From Antarcticimicrobium sp040365005 (GTDB lineage Bacteria; Pseudomonadota; Alphaproteobacteria; Rhodobacterales; Rhodobacteraceae): a DNA stretch of 64,000 nt. Where the stretch lies: NCBI RefSeq assembly GCF_040365005.1, contig NZ_BAABWV010000002.1, positions 241,286 to 305,285 on the forward strand. The letters are read 5' to 3'. This document shows, piece by piece, positions 54,951-63,359 of the stretch (within the stretch, counting starts at the first letter, position 1; each line of letters opens with the position of its first letter). A program made the translations under genes and the position numbers. The notes under the pieces were generated by a model. It saw only the letters and a list, made by a program, of their open reading frames with translations, had not been told where the DNA came from and did not search any database.

Positions 54951-55394
54951 ATGAAAAATATTAGTTGGAGTTCTGTGAAAGCCATTCCGGGAATTTTGAT
55001 TGCCGCGTTTTTGATTCCAGCCGCTGCAAGTTCGGCGGAACGGGTGCTTGAAGGCCGCGTAACAAAAGTTCGAGATGTGGACACCATTGTGGTAGCGGGT
55101 ACGCCTGTACGCCTTAACGGGCTGGATGGTCCGGAGGTTTCCACTCAGGTGGGAAAAGCCGCTGCACTGTTTATGGGGCGCTTGGTCAGCGGTAAGGTCA
55201 TCACGTGCGAGCTGAACGGAGAGCGAACCTATGACCGCTGGGTTGGCGTGTGCTTCCTCGATGGACAGGATATCGCAGCGGTGGCCGTGAGCCAGGGGTA
55301 TGCTTTGGATTGCCCTAGGTATTCCGGTGGCCGGTATCGAAAATATGAAACTGCGGCTGCCAGATCAAAGATACAGCGGTCAAAATACTGCTGA
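54951..55394 (+). CDS. secreted thermonuclease-family (SNase) protein
   Basis: A 147-residue protein with a Sec signal (GILIAAFLIPAAASSA) and a staphylococcal-nuclease fold: EGRVTKVRDVDTIVV, VRLNGLDGPE and ERTYDRWVGVCFLDGQDI, then SQGYALDCPRYS. The SNase Arg residues (in VRLNG and in TYDRW) are visible; the catalytic Glu of the second motif is not obvious (QVGKAAA), so activity is uncertain. The ATG at 54951 has GAGG 9 bp upstream, better than the in-frame GTG at 54945. The 253-bp gap before it holds no gene. Possibly secreted nuclease cargo. Confidence 0.85.
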   Translation: MKNISWSSVKAIPGILIAAFLIPAAASSAERVLEGRVTKVRDVDTIVVAGTPVRLNGLDGPEVSTQVGKAAALFMGRLVSGKVITCELNGERTYDRWVGVCFLDGQDIAAVAVSQGYALDCPRYSGGRYRKYETAAARSKIQRSKYC

Positions 55395-55611
55395 GTTTTT
55401 GTAGGCCTGATCTAACTTAAACTGGCATTTGCACAAAGAACATCAACTGCCTGCTCACGGCAACGCGCCAACTGATTCAGGGTTCTAAGGTTGACTGAGC
55501 AGCACAAGGGCCGTAAACGGTTACTAGAATCCAGTAACATTCTTACTACCTATAGCTGAGTGGTTTGGGTGTCGTGTTATAACTCAAATGGTATGAATGG
55601 AGGTGAGGATC

Positions 55612-55908
55612 TTGTTAAAGTTTTCGGTTGTTTTAGTTTTAGGAGTGTTGCTACCAATTCTCACATCCGCAAGCGACGCACCCTCGACTCTTTTAGGTAA
55701 TTACCAAATTGCGCAAAGTTACTCCTGTGGCCGCACATGTGGGAAAGTTAAAAGTTGCAAAGAAGCCGTGTATCAATGGTGTAAATGCGGATATAGTAGA
55801 GCCGATGGAGATGGCGATGGGGTGCCGTGTGAAAAGCTCTGTGGTCAAAGTACCCAAGCTAGTCTTAGTCGCGTAAAGCAATACAAGAAGGAATTGGGGT
55901 GCAGGTAG
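55612..55908 (+). CDS. secreted excalibur calcium-binding-like protein
   Basis: A 98-residue protein with an N-terminal signal-like helix (LKFSVVLVLGVLLPILTSAS) and an excalibur domain: SCGRTCGKVKSCKEAVYQW, then CGYSRADGDGDGVPCEKLC, with the Dx-Dx-DG calcium loop and paired Cys. The start is set at TTG 55612 because GGAGGT lies 8 bp upstream; an in-frame ATG at 55597 is possible but sits on that ribosome site. It follows the thermonuclease gene by 217 bp; excalibur and SNase domains are often fused, so the two products may work together. Confidence 0.78.
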   Translation: MLKFSVVLVLGVLLPILTSASDAPSTLLGNYQIAQSYSCGRTCGKVKSCKEAVYQWCKCGYSRADGDGDGVPCEKLCGQSTQASLSRVKQYKKELGCR

Positions 55909-56073
55909 ATGATTAAAATGTTTTTCGCATATGTTCCTGGAGTGATGTATCCAGGAAGAGTGGAAAGCGTACGTTCTCTGGATAAAACTCATAAAACATT
56001 GGGGCATTCGGTCACTTCTTTAAGATGGATTCGCGATGGGGTGCTAGGTGGGATAGAGTGCTTGCCATTCTGA
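55909..56073 (+). CDS. possible 54-residue protein coupled to the excalibur gene
   Basis: An ATG directly after the excalibur stop codon (TAG-ATG) opens a 54-codon frame ending TGA at 56071-56073. AGG lies 3-5 bp upstream. The sequence (MIKMFFAYVPGVMYPG, ending LRWIRDGVLGGIECLPF) matches nothing I know. The junction suggests coupling, but length and lack of homologs make this uncertain. Confidence 0.3.
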   Translation: MIKMFFAYVPGVMYPGRVESVRSLDKTHKTLGHSVTSLRWIRDGVLGGIECLPF

Positions 56074-56118
56074 TCCTTCCCTAAACGTATTGGCGCAGCG
56101 GTCTGAGGGGTTCTGGAA

Positions 56119-56505
56119 TCAGGTATTTTTCTGTAAGCCCAGTTCTCGGCTAATGATGTTGGCCTTGAGTATTCCGGCAGCAACTCGCTCAAATTTGTAT
56201 GCAAAAACTACATTCTCAATGTATTCCATCGTTTCTGCTAAGTCCTCTCGGTTTTTTCGCCAGTACCGCCATGCCTGTGATGAGATGCCGAGGAAAAGGC
56301 AAAAGTTAGTGATCGTCATAGGGCGGCATCTCCGTAGCTTTACAATCACAGGTCCGCTTGAGGTATTGAGAATTTTTTTCTCTACAAGGGGGGATTTTTC
56401 TACGTGCTTTGCGTACTTAATGAATTGATCTAAAAGCTGACTTGGCTCTTTGATCTTGCGGGGTCTCCATGGTGGATTTACTGAGGGGCTATTTTCGTTT
56501 TTCAT
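56119..56505 (-). CDS. phage terminase small subunit-like (gp3 packaging family)
   Basis: A 128-residue protein. The region RPMTITNFCLFLGISSQAWR, then YRK-like basic sequence, and KFERVAAGILKANIISRELGL closely follow the pattern of GP3-type DNA-packaging (small terminase) proteins: helix-turn-helix, central helices, then a helix ending in IIARELGL. In phage this subunit recognises the pac site. In satellites a private TerS redirects packaging to the island's own DNA. No large terminase is seen. It is AT-rich and lies downstream of the replication genes, as in PICIs. Assigned by eye only. Confidence 0.6.
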   Translation of the reverse strand: MKNENSPSVNPPWRPRKIKEPSQLLDQFIKYAKHVEKSPLVEKKILNTSSGPVIVKLRRCRPMTITNFCLFLGISSQAWRYWRKNREDLAETMEYIENVVFAYKFERVAAGILKANIISRELGLQKNT

Positions 56506-56930
56506 TGGTTTGTTGTAGGTTTTGGGCGGCTATACTGTGCGGTACCAAGCTTGTTTTTGCAAGTGGTATAGGGCGCAAACTACTTGCCGACGCAGCCACT
56601 TTTTTGCGGTCAATTTGCTCTTTTGTGCAGTATCGGTAGGTTGCGCTGCGACAGATCACGAACGCGGGCAAAGAACTTCAGGATGCCACTTCCCTGTAGT
56701 TTTCAATGCTTTCTCACGATGTTTGGCGAAGAGTTGGGGGCGTCGGAATTTTGGTGCCCATTTTAAGCACTATACTTCTTTTTTATCTCATTGAAAGTAG
56801 GGTAAAATAATGGATTTGACTTGTGATTGTTACGCTAAATTTGCTTTATTCGGGAAAGTCCTGCTCGCTAGTTGTCACATCGCTTGTGGTTATATGGCCG
56901 TTTCTTGAATAGTGCGGGGTTCTGGCGGTT
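56506..56930. other. non-coding gap between terS-like gene and IS481 remnant
   Basis: 425 bp with no gene supported on either strand; open frames are short and lack ribosome sites. The right third is AT-rich. A pac-like site for the terS product would be expected near its gene but cannot be recognised by eye. Confidence 0.45.
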
Positions 56931-57789
56931 TCAGTCCTTAAGCGCGTCGATGGGCGTTCGGCCTTTCAGCACGGATTGCGGGAACTGGCTGTTGTAGAGG
57001 CGGACGTAGTGCAGGATGGTCTGTTCCAAGTCCTCGCCGCTGCGGGAGCGGTGGCTCTGCAGGACGTCCTCGATCCGGCCGTTAAAACGCTCCACCATTC
57101 CGTGGGTCTGTGGCCGCATCGGCGGGGCGAGGCGATGCTCGATTTCGAGCTCCGCGCAGAGGCGGTCAAAATCATGATTGCCGGTCGCGGCGAGACGGCA
57201 CAGGTAAAAGAAGCGGTCAGTGAACTCCTTGCCGTAGCACGTCGGAAAGAAGCGCCGCTGAGAGGTTATGGCCACGCGCCCCGCCCGAAGATTGCGCAGC
57301 GGGTGGCGCGGTCAGTGGCAACGAACAGATACCGGCGGCGGTCCTCGTCCGCCATCTGCGGCAGGTATTTGACGTCGACATGCAGGTAACCGGGCTCGTA
57401 AGCCTTGAACGGCTTGTGGGCGGGCCTCGGCGCGGTCGGCTTCATGTTGCGCAGATTGACCACGCCATGCCGACGAAGGCATCGATCCAGCCCCGAGCGC
57501 GAGACACGTTCAGGAACTCGCGGACAACGGCCAGCAGGTCGTCGAGCGGCAGCAACAGGTTCTTGCGCAAAGAAACCGCCACAGCCTCCTACGCCGGCGT
57601 CAGCGTCGTGTGCAGCCGGCGCGCCGTGTGGCTGCGATCATACACGCTGTCGCGCTTGCGCCATTTCCAAACGGTCTGCTCCGAGATCCCGTAGCGTTCC
57701 GCCACCACCCGTGCCGGTTCGTCGCTCGCCTGGATCGCAGCCCGGATTTTCGGCGTTGTCGTGGCCTGCTTGTGAAGGGAGATCTGCAT
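56931..57789 (-). pseudogene. broken IS481-family transposase
   Basis: Three fragments in three frames together resemble a full IS481 transposase. N-terminal part (57789-57592): QISLHKQATTTPKIRAAIQA and helix-turn-helix SEQTVWKWRKRD, ending at a TAG (57589-57591) where relatives have Gln. Middle: a frameshift near 57505 leads to RSGLDRCLRRHGV and the first catalytic Asp region YLHVDVKYLPQMADE (to about 57270). A deletion and frameshift follow. C-terminal part (to 56931): PPMRPQTHGMVERFNGRIED. The second Asp region is missing, so it is inactive. Terminal repeats were not found. Confidence 0.88.
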
Positions 57790-58015
57790 GTCTTGTCCCC
57801 GTCCCGAACCTCGCGCAGGATCGATCTTGCCATGAACAATGCAGACCGGCGAGGGTCTATATGATCGTCCGGGATGGAACTGCTAGTGTAACACCCTTAT
57901 CCAGGTTGAGTCGTTGCAACCACAAAGTGTCGGGGTCGCTTGCTCGCATATTGGTGGCGGTGATGATTGATACGCGGTTGATCGCAGGTGAAGCAGCGGG
58001 TTTTGGTGCCCGCCT

Positions 58016-58505
58016 GCAAATGGGGCGGCGGCAACGGCCCGCAAATGGGCCTGCGCGCCGCTGTGCTGGGCGCAGGGGTGGGCTACCGGGTATATGTGGG
58101 CAAAGCCCGCCGGGCGGCCAATTGGTGGTCCTGTGCGGGCAAATTTGCGTTAGGTGGTCAATGGTGTTTTGCCGCCTGCGGATTGGGCAAATACGGCTTT
58201 GCGCAGGTCTTGGCCGGCAAGAGACCGTGACACATCTGCAAGCCCTGATGAATGGTGTCTGATGTCGGACTATCTAGTCGCTGGTGATCCTCTGAACCAG
58301 GCGCTTCACGTTTCGCTAGCGCCTCGGCCAGACCATATCATGTTAGGCTTGAGCCGTGGTGGTAGAGGGTTGCGAGTGCGCTGAAGGGTATCTGTTCGGT
58401 GGTTTTGCGGTGTCAAAGTTGGCGTTGGGGATTGGCCCAAAACCCTTTACGTATACTAGGCAAATGGGCCAGTGGGCCTGTCTGGCCCATTTGTCATTTG
58501 TTTGT
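58016..58505. other. repeat-rich non-coding region beside the replication gene, candidate replication origin
   Basis: The 690-bp stretch 57840-58529 has no credible gene. GCAAATGGG occurs at 58016-58024, 58041-58049 and 58460-58468, and inverted (CCCATTTG) at 58486-58493; the related GGGCAAA occurs at 58098, 58137 and 58175. A perfect 12-bp hairpin, CAAATGGGCCAG / CTGGCCCATTTG (58461-58493), is followed by an AT-rich TCATTTGTTTGTTAAAAAAC. Iteron-like repeats, a hairpin and AT-rich DNA next to a replication gene are what a satellite origin looks like. The hairpin could also act as a terminator for the replication gene. Confidence 0.45.
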
Positions 58506-58529
58506 TAAAAAACAGACGCTTATGGTGGT

Positions 58530-61500
58530 TCAGTCAAGTTCCGATAGTTTGATCTTTTTCACCCCGCGCGGCCCGGTGCCAATCACTGAAATACCCGAAA
58601 TTTCGCCAACTTGTGCGGCCTTTAGGTCACGTTCAGCGGTGGATTGAGAGGCGTAAAGCGTAGGATACTTAGTCACGAGTTGCCGCTTACTCAAACACAT
58701 TTCGCCGCCTTCGGCCCGCACTGCTGCAACTAAACGATGCTCGGCACGACCTGCTTTAAAATCGAACCATTCAACAACTTCATCTATCAGAAGGTCCAGC
58801 ACTACCGGTGTCACCAACACCACGCGCTTAGGTTCGCCTTCGTGCCAAACCATTCTCAGCCGGTCCACCGCCTGCGCCAATTCATCTTCTCGGTGCGCCC
58901 GGATTAGTTCTGTTACAAGCTCGTTTGTGTGCACCTTTGTCGTCGTGCAGTGCTGCTGTCCGCCGCCGTCGCGCAACTTCAAGTAGCGCTGCTCGTCAAC
59001 TTCTTTGCCCTTAACTTTCTCCCCCAGCAATAGAGAAGCAATTGCCACCATCGCCGCAACGGGCGGCTGCCGGTATCCAAAGATGATAAGCGTATTGAAT
59101 GCTTCAAAGGTGTTCATGCCGCGCAGTGCCCCAAAGTGCCCCCATGACTTGTCGTCCACCTTTCCTAGCTTGTCCCGCACTTTCTTCTCGCAAATCTTAC
59201 CTTCGAAACCCTCCGCCAATTGCAGTAGGGTTTCCCGCACCTTTTGTTCGCCAGAGCTAAGCAGTGACCGAATACCCATCTGCTTCCCGATCACCTGAGT
59301 CAGCATGCCGTTTCGCTTGGCATTAATATGAACTACCTCGTCCAGCTGGCCCAAATAGATTTCAGTCAGCTTGCGTCGCATGGTGCCGTCTAGAACCAGT
59401 GTGTCCTTTTCCTTGTACAGGTATTCCAGTTTCTGCCCGGCTATTACGTTGCCGCTCATCCTAACAATGCACTCAGGCCGGTCCCGCATGGCCTCCAAGA
59501 CAAGGGCATGATGCCGGTGCGCCAGTCGGGAGGCTTCGTCAAAGTCGGGGATTGTGCGCTGGTGTGCAAGAAGGCGTTCCTCGACCTGCTCTTTGGTTGG
59601 CTCGTTCGGCAATCCCACAAGACTCAGGGTCGGAGTGCTTATGCTTAGGTCTACTCCTCCGTTTCGCAGCATCTCGTCAATTATCACCCTGTCCGGCTCC
59701 CAGCCCGGCAAAGGGACGTGCGCGAATTCGTGAACCGCGAAGACCACGCGGGGTTGATAGGATCCAAGCCATTCACGCTGGACGTCGTAACCGCACTGCT
59801 CTTTGCGAAAACGCGGGCAACCGGCGCACAAGCTCGTGCCCTTTGTGCCGAAGTTTAGGTTCCAGTCAGCGTGACCCAAGTCGGTGCACATCGTCTCGTT
59901 TGGCTTTTCAGGGTGTGTTTGCCGCCTGCCCAGGTAGACATAGCCCTCTGTTCCGCCCGCTTTGCGGTACGCCTCAAACGCCTCCCTTGCCTTCTTCACG
60001 GTCGGGAATAGAAACAGGTAATAACGATTCCGATTTTCCGCCAGCAGCCGAGCCACCAAAGTTGTCTTACCTAGGCCCATTGTGGCGCGGATGCCTACCT
60101 TTCCGCCGCGTAGGAACCACTTGCCCACGGCATCAGCAAGACGCTGGCGGGCGTCGGACGCTGGGAGCTCTACAGGGGCGTTCTCCTGTGGCGCAGTACC
60201 CGCGTCGTGTCCCAGCACTAAGGGCTTGCCGCAGATCGTCATAGTGCTGAGGTTGAAGCCATATTTCGGTTTAGGCTGTTGCAGGCGATACTTGATCAAC
60301 CGCCCATGCGCCAGTGAGGTCAGCATGGGGTTTAGGCCGTTCAGGTAAAGCTTGCCGGTTTGCGCGCCGTCCCGGTAGTCCGGCTCCATGGGGTCTTTGG
60401 TAAGCGCGCCGTCAAAGAACTCGCGCTGGTCCAGCAGGTCTGCAACCGTCCGGACGCCGTGGCGTATTGTGTGAATTTCAAACTCTAACGGCAGCGGCTC
60501 GCCATGCAATTCGGCCTTGTCCCGCATTGCAGTTTGTTTGCGTTGGTGCGCGATAGCCTCGCGGGCCTGCTGCCGGGTCGGTCGCACGATAGCTGCCAGA
60601 ACCGCGCGGGCCTGCTTCTTCTGGTAGGCGTATTTGATCTGCGCTTGGCGCCGCCGCAGAGCCGGGTCGGATTTAAGTTCCGCGAGCACAGCGGCAAGGG
60701 CTTCCGGGGCCACCTCTGGCAGGTCGGCCAGTCGAAGCACCCGTCCCTCGACGGCCACAGGTGCAGGCCGGTTGTCAATGACTGGGTGTTCAATGCGGGG
60801 CGGGGCCGCAAACACGGGCTGGTTCTGGATGCGCAGGGAGCGGTCAATCGGGCTACGTTCCAGAAGGCCACCGCTTTCGCTAATCATAAACCAACCACAC
60901 CCACGCAATACAAACAGCCCGAACAACCGTTCGAGGATAGCGTATCTTTCCTCACCGTAGCACTTGAACGCGGTGTGGTAGTTCCGGCTGTCCTTAAAGG
61001 GCGTGCCGTCCGGGTTGGTGATGCCGTTACTTCCCGAGGGCCGCACCAGCAAGCCAACGCCCTCCAGTTCTGGTATGCTGCGCAACAAGAAATGAAAAAA
61101 ATCGCTGGGCGTGGTTAACGGCGCGCTTAGTTCACGCGGTGCCCAGTCCATGTCGCTGTCCATGGTGGCAATACCAAGGGGCGCGTCTGTGAAGTCTTCC
61201 TTGGTGCGCCGCACCGCCCAGTCTTGCGTTTCGTCGACGTAGGAAGGAACTTCGTTTGTGTAGACGTAACCAATGCGCGCATCGGGCCAGCGTGGGACGC
61301 CTTGAACATAAATTTCGCCAATCTCGAAGCTGTCCAGCAGGATACTAAGCTCCGCCATGGTGCGGAACTCAGCCACCCGAAAGGTACCTACGTATCCGTT
61401 GCCGCTGGTGCGGCTTTTGGTGGTACCTTGCTCGTGCCAATACACCTTGCCCATGTTCAGCCCGTGATAGTTAATCACGGTGAGTGCAGCGGGCAGGCGG

Positions 61501-61544
61501 TTGGTGTCCCCGGCCTGCCCGGAGATCTGTCCAAGATGGTTCAT
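58530..61544 (-). CDS. primase-helicase-like replication protein of the island
   Basis: A 1004-residue protein. The N-terminal third resembles archaeo-eukaryotic-type phage primases: an acidic MDSDMDW, then GWFMISESGGLLERS and PIDRSL. The middle is basic and helical. The C-terminal half has a motor: Walker A GLGKTT (Lys493), Walker B VIIDEM (Asp623-Glu624), and LVLDGTMRR in the place of a helicase motif III. Between the Walkers are Cys553, Cys573, Cys576 and Cys584 (C-x19-C-x2-C-x7-C), reminiscent of the Fe-S helicases XPD/DinG. It overlaps the upstream gene by ATGA. Confidence 0.65.
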   Translation of the reverse strand: MNHLGQISGQAGDTNRLPAALTVINYHGLNMGKVYWHEQGTTKSRTSGNGYVGTFRVAEFRTMAELSILLDSFEIGEIYVQGVPRWPDARIGYVYTNEVPSYVDETQDWAVRRTKEDFTDAPLGIATMDSDMDWAPRELSAPLTTPSDFFHFLLRSIPELEGVGLLVRPSGSNGITNPDGTPFKDSRNYHTAFKCYGEERYAILERLFGLFVLRGCGWFMISESGGLLERSPIDRSLRIQNQPVFAAPPRIEHPVIDNRPAPVAVEGRVLRLADLPEVAPEALAAVLAELKSDPALRRRQAQIKYAYQKKQARAVLAAIVRPTRQQAREAIAHQRKQTAMRDKAELHGEPLPLEFEIHTIRHGVRTVADLLDQREFFDGALTKDPMEPDYRDGAQTGKLYLNGLNPMLTSLAHGRLIKYRLQQPKPKYGFNLSTMTICGKPLVLGHDAGTAPQENAPVELPASDARQRLADAVGKWFLRGGKVGIRATMGLGKTTLVARLLAENRNRYYLFLFPTVKKAREAFEAYRKAGGTEGYVYLGRRQTHPEKPNETMCTDLGHADWNLNFGTKGTSLCAGCPRFRKEQCGYDVQREWLGSYQPRVVFAVHEFAHVPLPGWEPDRVIIDEMLRNGGVDLSISTPTLSLVGLPNEPTKEQVEERLLAHQRTIPDFDEASRLAHRHHALVLEAMRDRPECIVRMSGNVIAGQKLEYLYKEKDTLVLDGTMRRKLTEIYLGQLDEVVHINAKRNGMLTQVIGKQMGIRSLLSSGEQKVRETLLQLAEGFEGKICEKKVRDKLGKVDDKSWGHFGALRGMNTFEAFNTLIIFGYRQPPVAAMVAIASLLLGEKVKGKEVDEQRYLKLRDGGGQQHCTTTKVHTNELVTELIRAHREDELAQAVDRLRMVWHEGEPKRVVLVTPVVLDLLIDEVVEWFDFKAGRAEHRLVAAVRAEGGEMCLSKRQLVTKYPTLYASQSTAERDLKAAQVGEISGISVIGTGPRGVKKIKLSELD

Positions 61545-62455
61545 AGCTCAACCCCCAAAGCAGTGCTCACGGAGCTAAGGCCCGCGTAGGTGCCTGGTGC
61601 GCAGTGCAAGTTGATGACTTTGCCGTGCAACCCTTCGGAATCCTTTCGAATTCCATCCAGCCCGCATCCTTGAACGAATTTTCTCAACAAAAGATCCCAC
61701 TGCCGCGCGGCATCATGGTCCTTTGCGTTACGAAGGAATTTCAACTGAACGGCACCCCCTGTGGGGTTCTTTAAGGTGAAGGCATGGTACTGGTGGGCGC
61801 TGCTTGCGGATGGCCCGTACAGCGCTGACGCTGTCACGGTGTACATTCTATGCAGCTCAACTTTGGCGGGACAAAGGGTTGATGGAGCCACAGGTGCCGG
61901 TGCGGCTGGCGGTGGTGGAGGTGGTGCTGCTGCACCCGTGCAGGCAGGCCCTCTGCTGGCCGCTGGTGGCCTTTCTGGTGCTGCCGGAGGGGTTTGTGCA
62001 CTGGGCATGCTAACGGTGTCGTGCAGGGCAGTTTTTTTGGTGGACAACACTGCGCGCACGGCTGCAATAGCTTGTCGCTTGGCTGTCGCGGGGCCGTCGA
62101 TGCCCGGCATGATTGGTGCGAGCGGGATGTCCTGACCATCCGGTGCTGGTAGGCAAACCCAAGGCAAGCCGCCAGCCCCCTCTTTTGTCACAAACTTACT
62201 GTGATCCACTTTCGTTTCGATGACTGTCTCAACGTGGCGCTCGACAACAGGGAGGGCGAAAATGTGCCGCTTTCCGTTTGCGTCTACCGAAACGGTTGGC
62301 GGCGCATCTGAGATGATCTCCCGAACCTCAAGTAGCTCGAGGCCAGATGCCACGATTGTTTTGCCGCGTTCGGCCGCATCCGCTAGTTCTTGCGCTGACA
62401 TGCAGAGCGCATTCGCAGCTTTCATGCTGCGAAGGGTGTTGTTCTTATCGTCCAT
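61541..62455 (-). CDS. unknown protein coupled to the replication gene
   Basis: A 304-residue protein (start MDDKNNTLRSMKAAN at 62455; AAGG about 10 bp upstream). The N-terminal 135 residues are mixed alpha/beta; a Pro/Ala-rich linker (about 145-195, containing APPPPPPAAPAP) joins a C-terminal 100-residue domain with YHAFTLKNPTGGAVQLKFL and WDLLLRKFVQGCGLDG. No family is recognised. It overlaps the primase-helicase gene by ATGA, suggesting a replication accessory role (for example DNA or ori binding). Domain-linker-domain architecture is the only firm observation. Confidence 0.65.
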   Translation of the reverse strand: MDDKNNTLRSMKAANALCMSAQELADAAERGKTIVASGLELLEVREIISDAPPTVSVDANGKRHIFALPVVERHVETVIETKVDHSKFVTKEGAGGLPWVCLPAPDGQDIPLAPIMPGIDGPATAKRQAIAAVRAVLSTKKTALHDTVSMPSAQTPPAAPERPPAASRGPACTGAAAPPPPPPAAPAPVAPSTLCPAKVELHRMYTVTASALYGPSASSAHQYHAFTLKNPTGGAVQLKFLRNAKDHDAARQWDLLLRKFVQGCGLDGIRKDSEGLHGKVINLHCAPGTYAGLSSVSTALGVEL

Positions 62456-62600
62456 GGAGCGTGCCTTTGTGGCCTGAATTGAAGGCAGATAGCGTAACTG
62501 CATTGCGGGGCGCTGCCGCAAAGCCTTTGTTGCTATAGCGATGAATGGTTGATCGGGGTGCCCCTGTAGGGCGTATACCGCTTAAGCGAAGTTCACTAAG

Positions 62601-62795
62601 TCAGGCGAACAACGCTACGCCCTGCTCTTTGGCGAGGTCTGCCATGGCTTCATCAATTGCCGTTTCAGGCCAGACGTTGCGGTTGCCGAGCTTGATTGGC
62701 TTGGGCAGTTGCCCGCGTCCAATATCGGTGTAGATGGAGTTGGCGGAACGTCCGCCAAGCTTCTCGCAAACTTGATGAATGCTAAGATATTTCAT
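62601..62795 (-). CDS. AlpA-like DNA-binding regulator/excisionase
   Basis: A 64-residue winged-helix protein of the AlpA/MerR-like type: MKYLSIHQVCEKLGG, then SANSIYTDIGRGQLPKPIKLGNR split across the two helices, and VWPETAIDEAM at the end. In P4-like elements and PICIs, AlpA activates or assists excision and switches on the island genes. It lies 145 bp upstream of the unknown gene's start and 96 bp downstream of the next gene in the integrase direction. Confidence 0.85.
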   Translation of the reverse strand: MKYLSIHQVCEKLGGRSANSIYTDIGRGQLPKPIKLGNRNVWPETAIDEAMADLAKEQGVALFA

Positions 62796-62891
62796 GTTCT
62801 TAAGCCTCCTACTTGGTGCCGCTTAGGCGTTGGTAGGTACAGGTTTAAGGTTTTGGGCTTTGTTTTGCGGCAATACAAACAGGGTGGATTA

Positions 62892-63359
62892 TTATTGCCC
62901 TGTCAGCACGTTGTTGTAGACGGAAGCAGCACTCATAACTGCCCCCGGAAGCCCTGCTACAATGTCGGCAATCCCACCAGTTTCGGGCTTGCGAGGCAGC
63001 TCCGGGTAATGTCGCGCCAAACCACGTGCAACGGCCAGCAGGCGTGCGTTGCGTCGTGCAGTAGCGCCATTCCCCCGGCGGCGCGGCTTGGCCGTTACGG
63101 CAGCGCACAGGGCTGCCAGCGCCTCATGCGACCAAGTGCTTGTGTCGGCCCCTTGAACGGCTTTGATTAGCTCTTCCCACACCTCCTTGTCTTCCTTTGC
63201 CAGCTCACAAGCTGTCCAGAAGTCCATGTCCTCGTCTGGGTTGGTCAGTTGCAGCCATAGGTGGAGAGCGTAGTCCCGTGGTGTCTCATGCGGTGGGCCG
63301 CGCCAAGGCTTCACCCCGGCGGCGAGCATTTCTGCTGAGCTGAAACTAAACGCGACCAT
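62892..63359 (-). CDS. unknown protein next to the integrase
   Basis: A 155-residue protein with sequence such as WRGPPHETPRDYALHLWLQLT, DMDFWTACELAKEDKEVWEEL and RRRGNGATARRNARLLAVARG; the middle is basic. No domain recognised. The ATG overlaps the integrase stop by one base (TGATG), so the two are translated together. It may be an integration or excision helper (inference). Confidence 0.7.
   Translation of the reverse strand: MVAFSFSSAEMLAAGVKPWRGPPHETPRDYALHLWLQLTNPDEDMDFWTACELAKEDKEVWEELIKAVQGADTSTWSHEALAALCAAVTAKPRRRGNGATARRNARLLAVARGLARHYPELPRKPETGGIADIVAGLPGAVMSAASVYNNVLTGQ

Noticed and set aside
56895..57900. Complete IS481 element with terminal inverted repeats
   Set aside because: A TAG, a frameshift and an internal deletion break the transposase, and no matching terminal repeats could be found at either side.
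57988..58230. Open frame of 80 codons in the repeat region
   Set aside because: Trp/Gly/Cys-rich product repeating VGKA/AGK-like pieces because of the underlying GGGCAAA repeats; no ribosome site. Treated as origin-like DNA.
58016..58505. CRISPR array
   Set aside because: The short repeats are 7-9 bp and irregularly spaced, with no 25-40 bp repeat/spacer pattern and no cas genes in the window.
62560..62590. Possible second attachment site (GGGGTGCCCCTG) resembling the tRNA-Thr acceptor
   Set aside because: Compared with the tRNA 3' end on both strands; the match is only a few GC bases and does not include the T-arm or CCA end.
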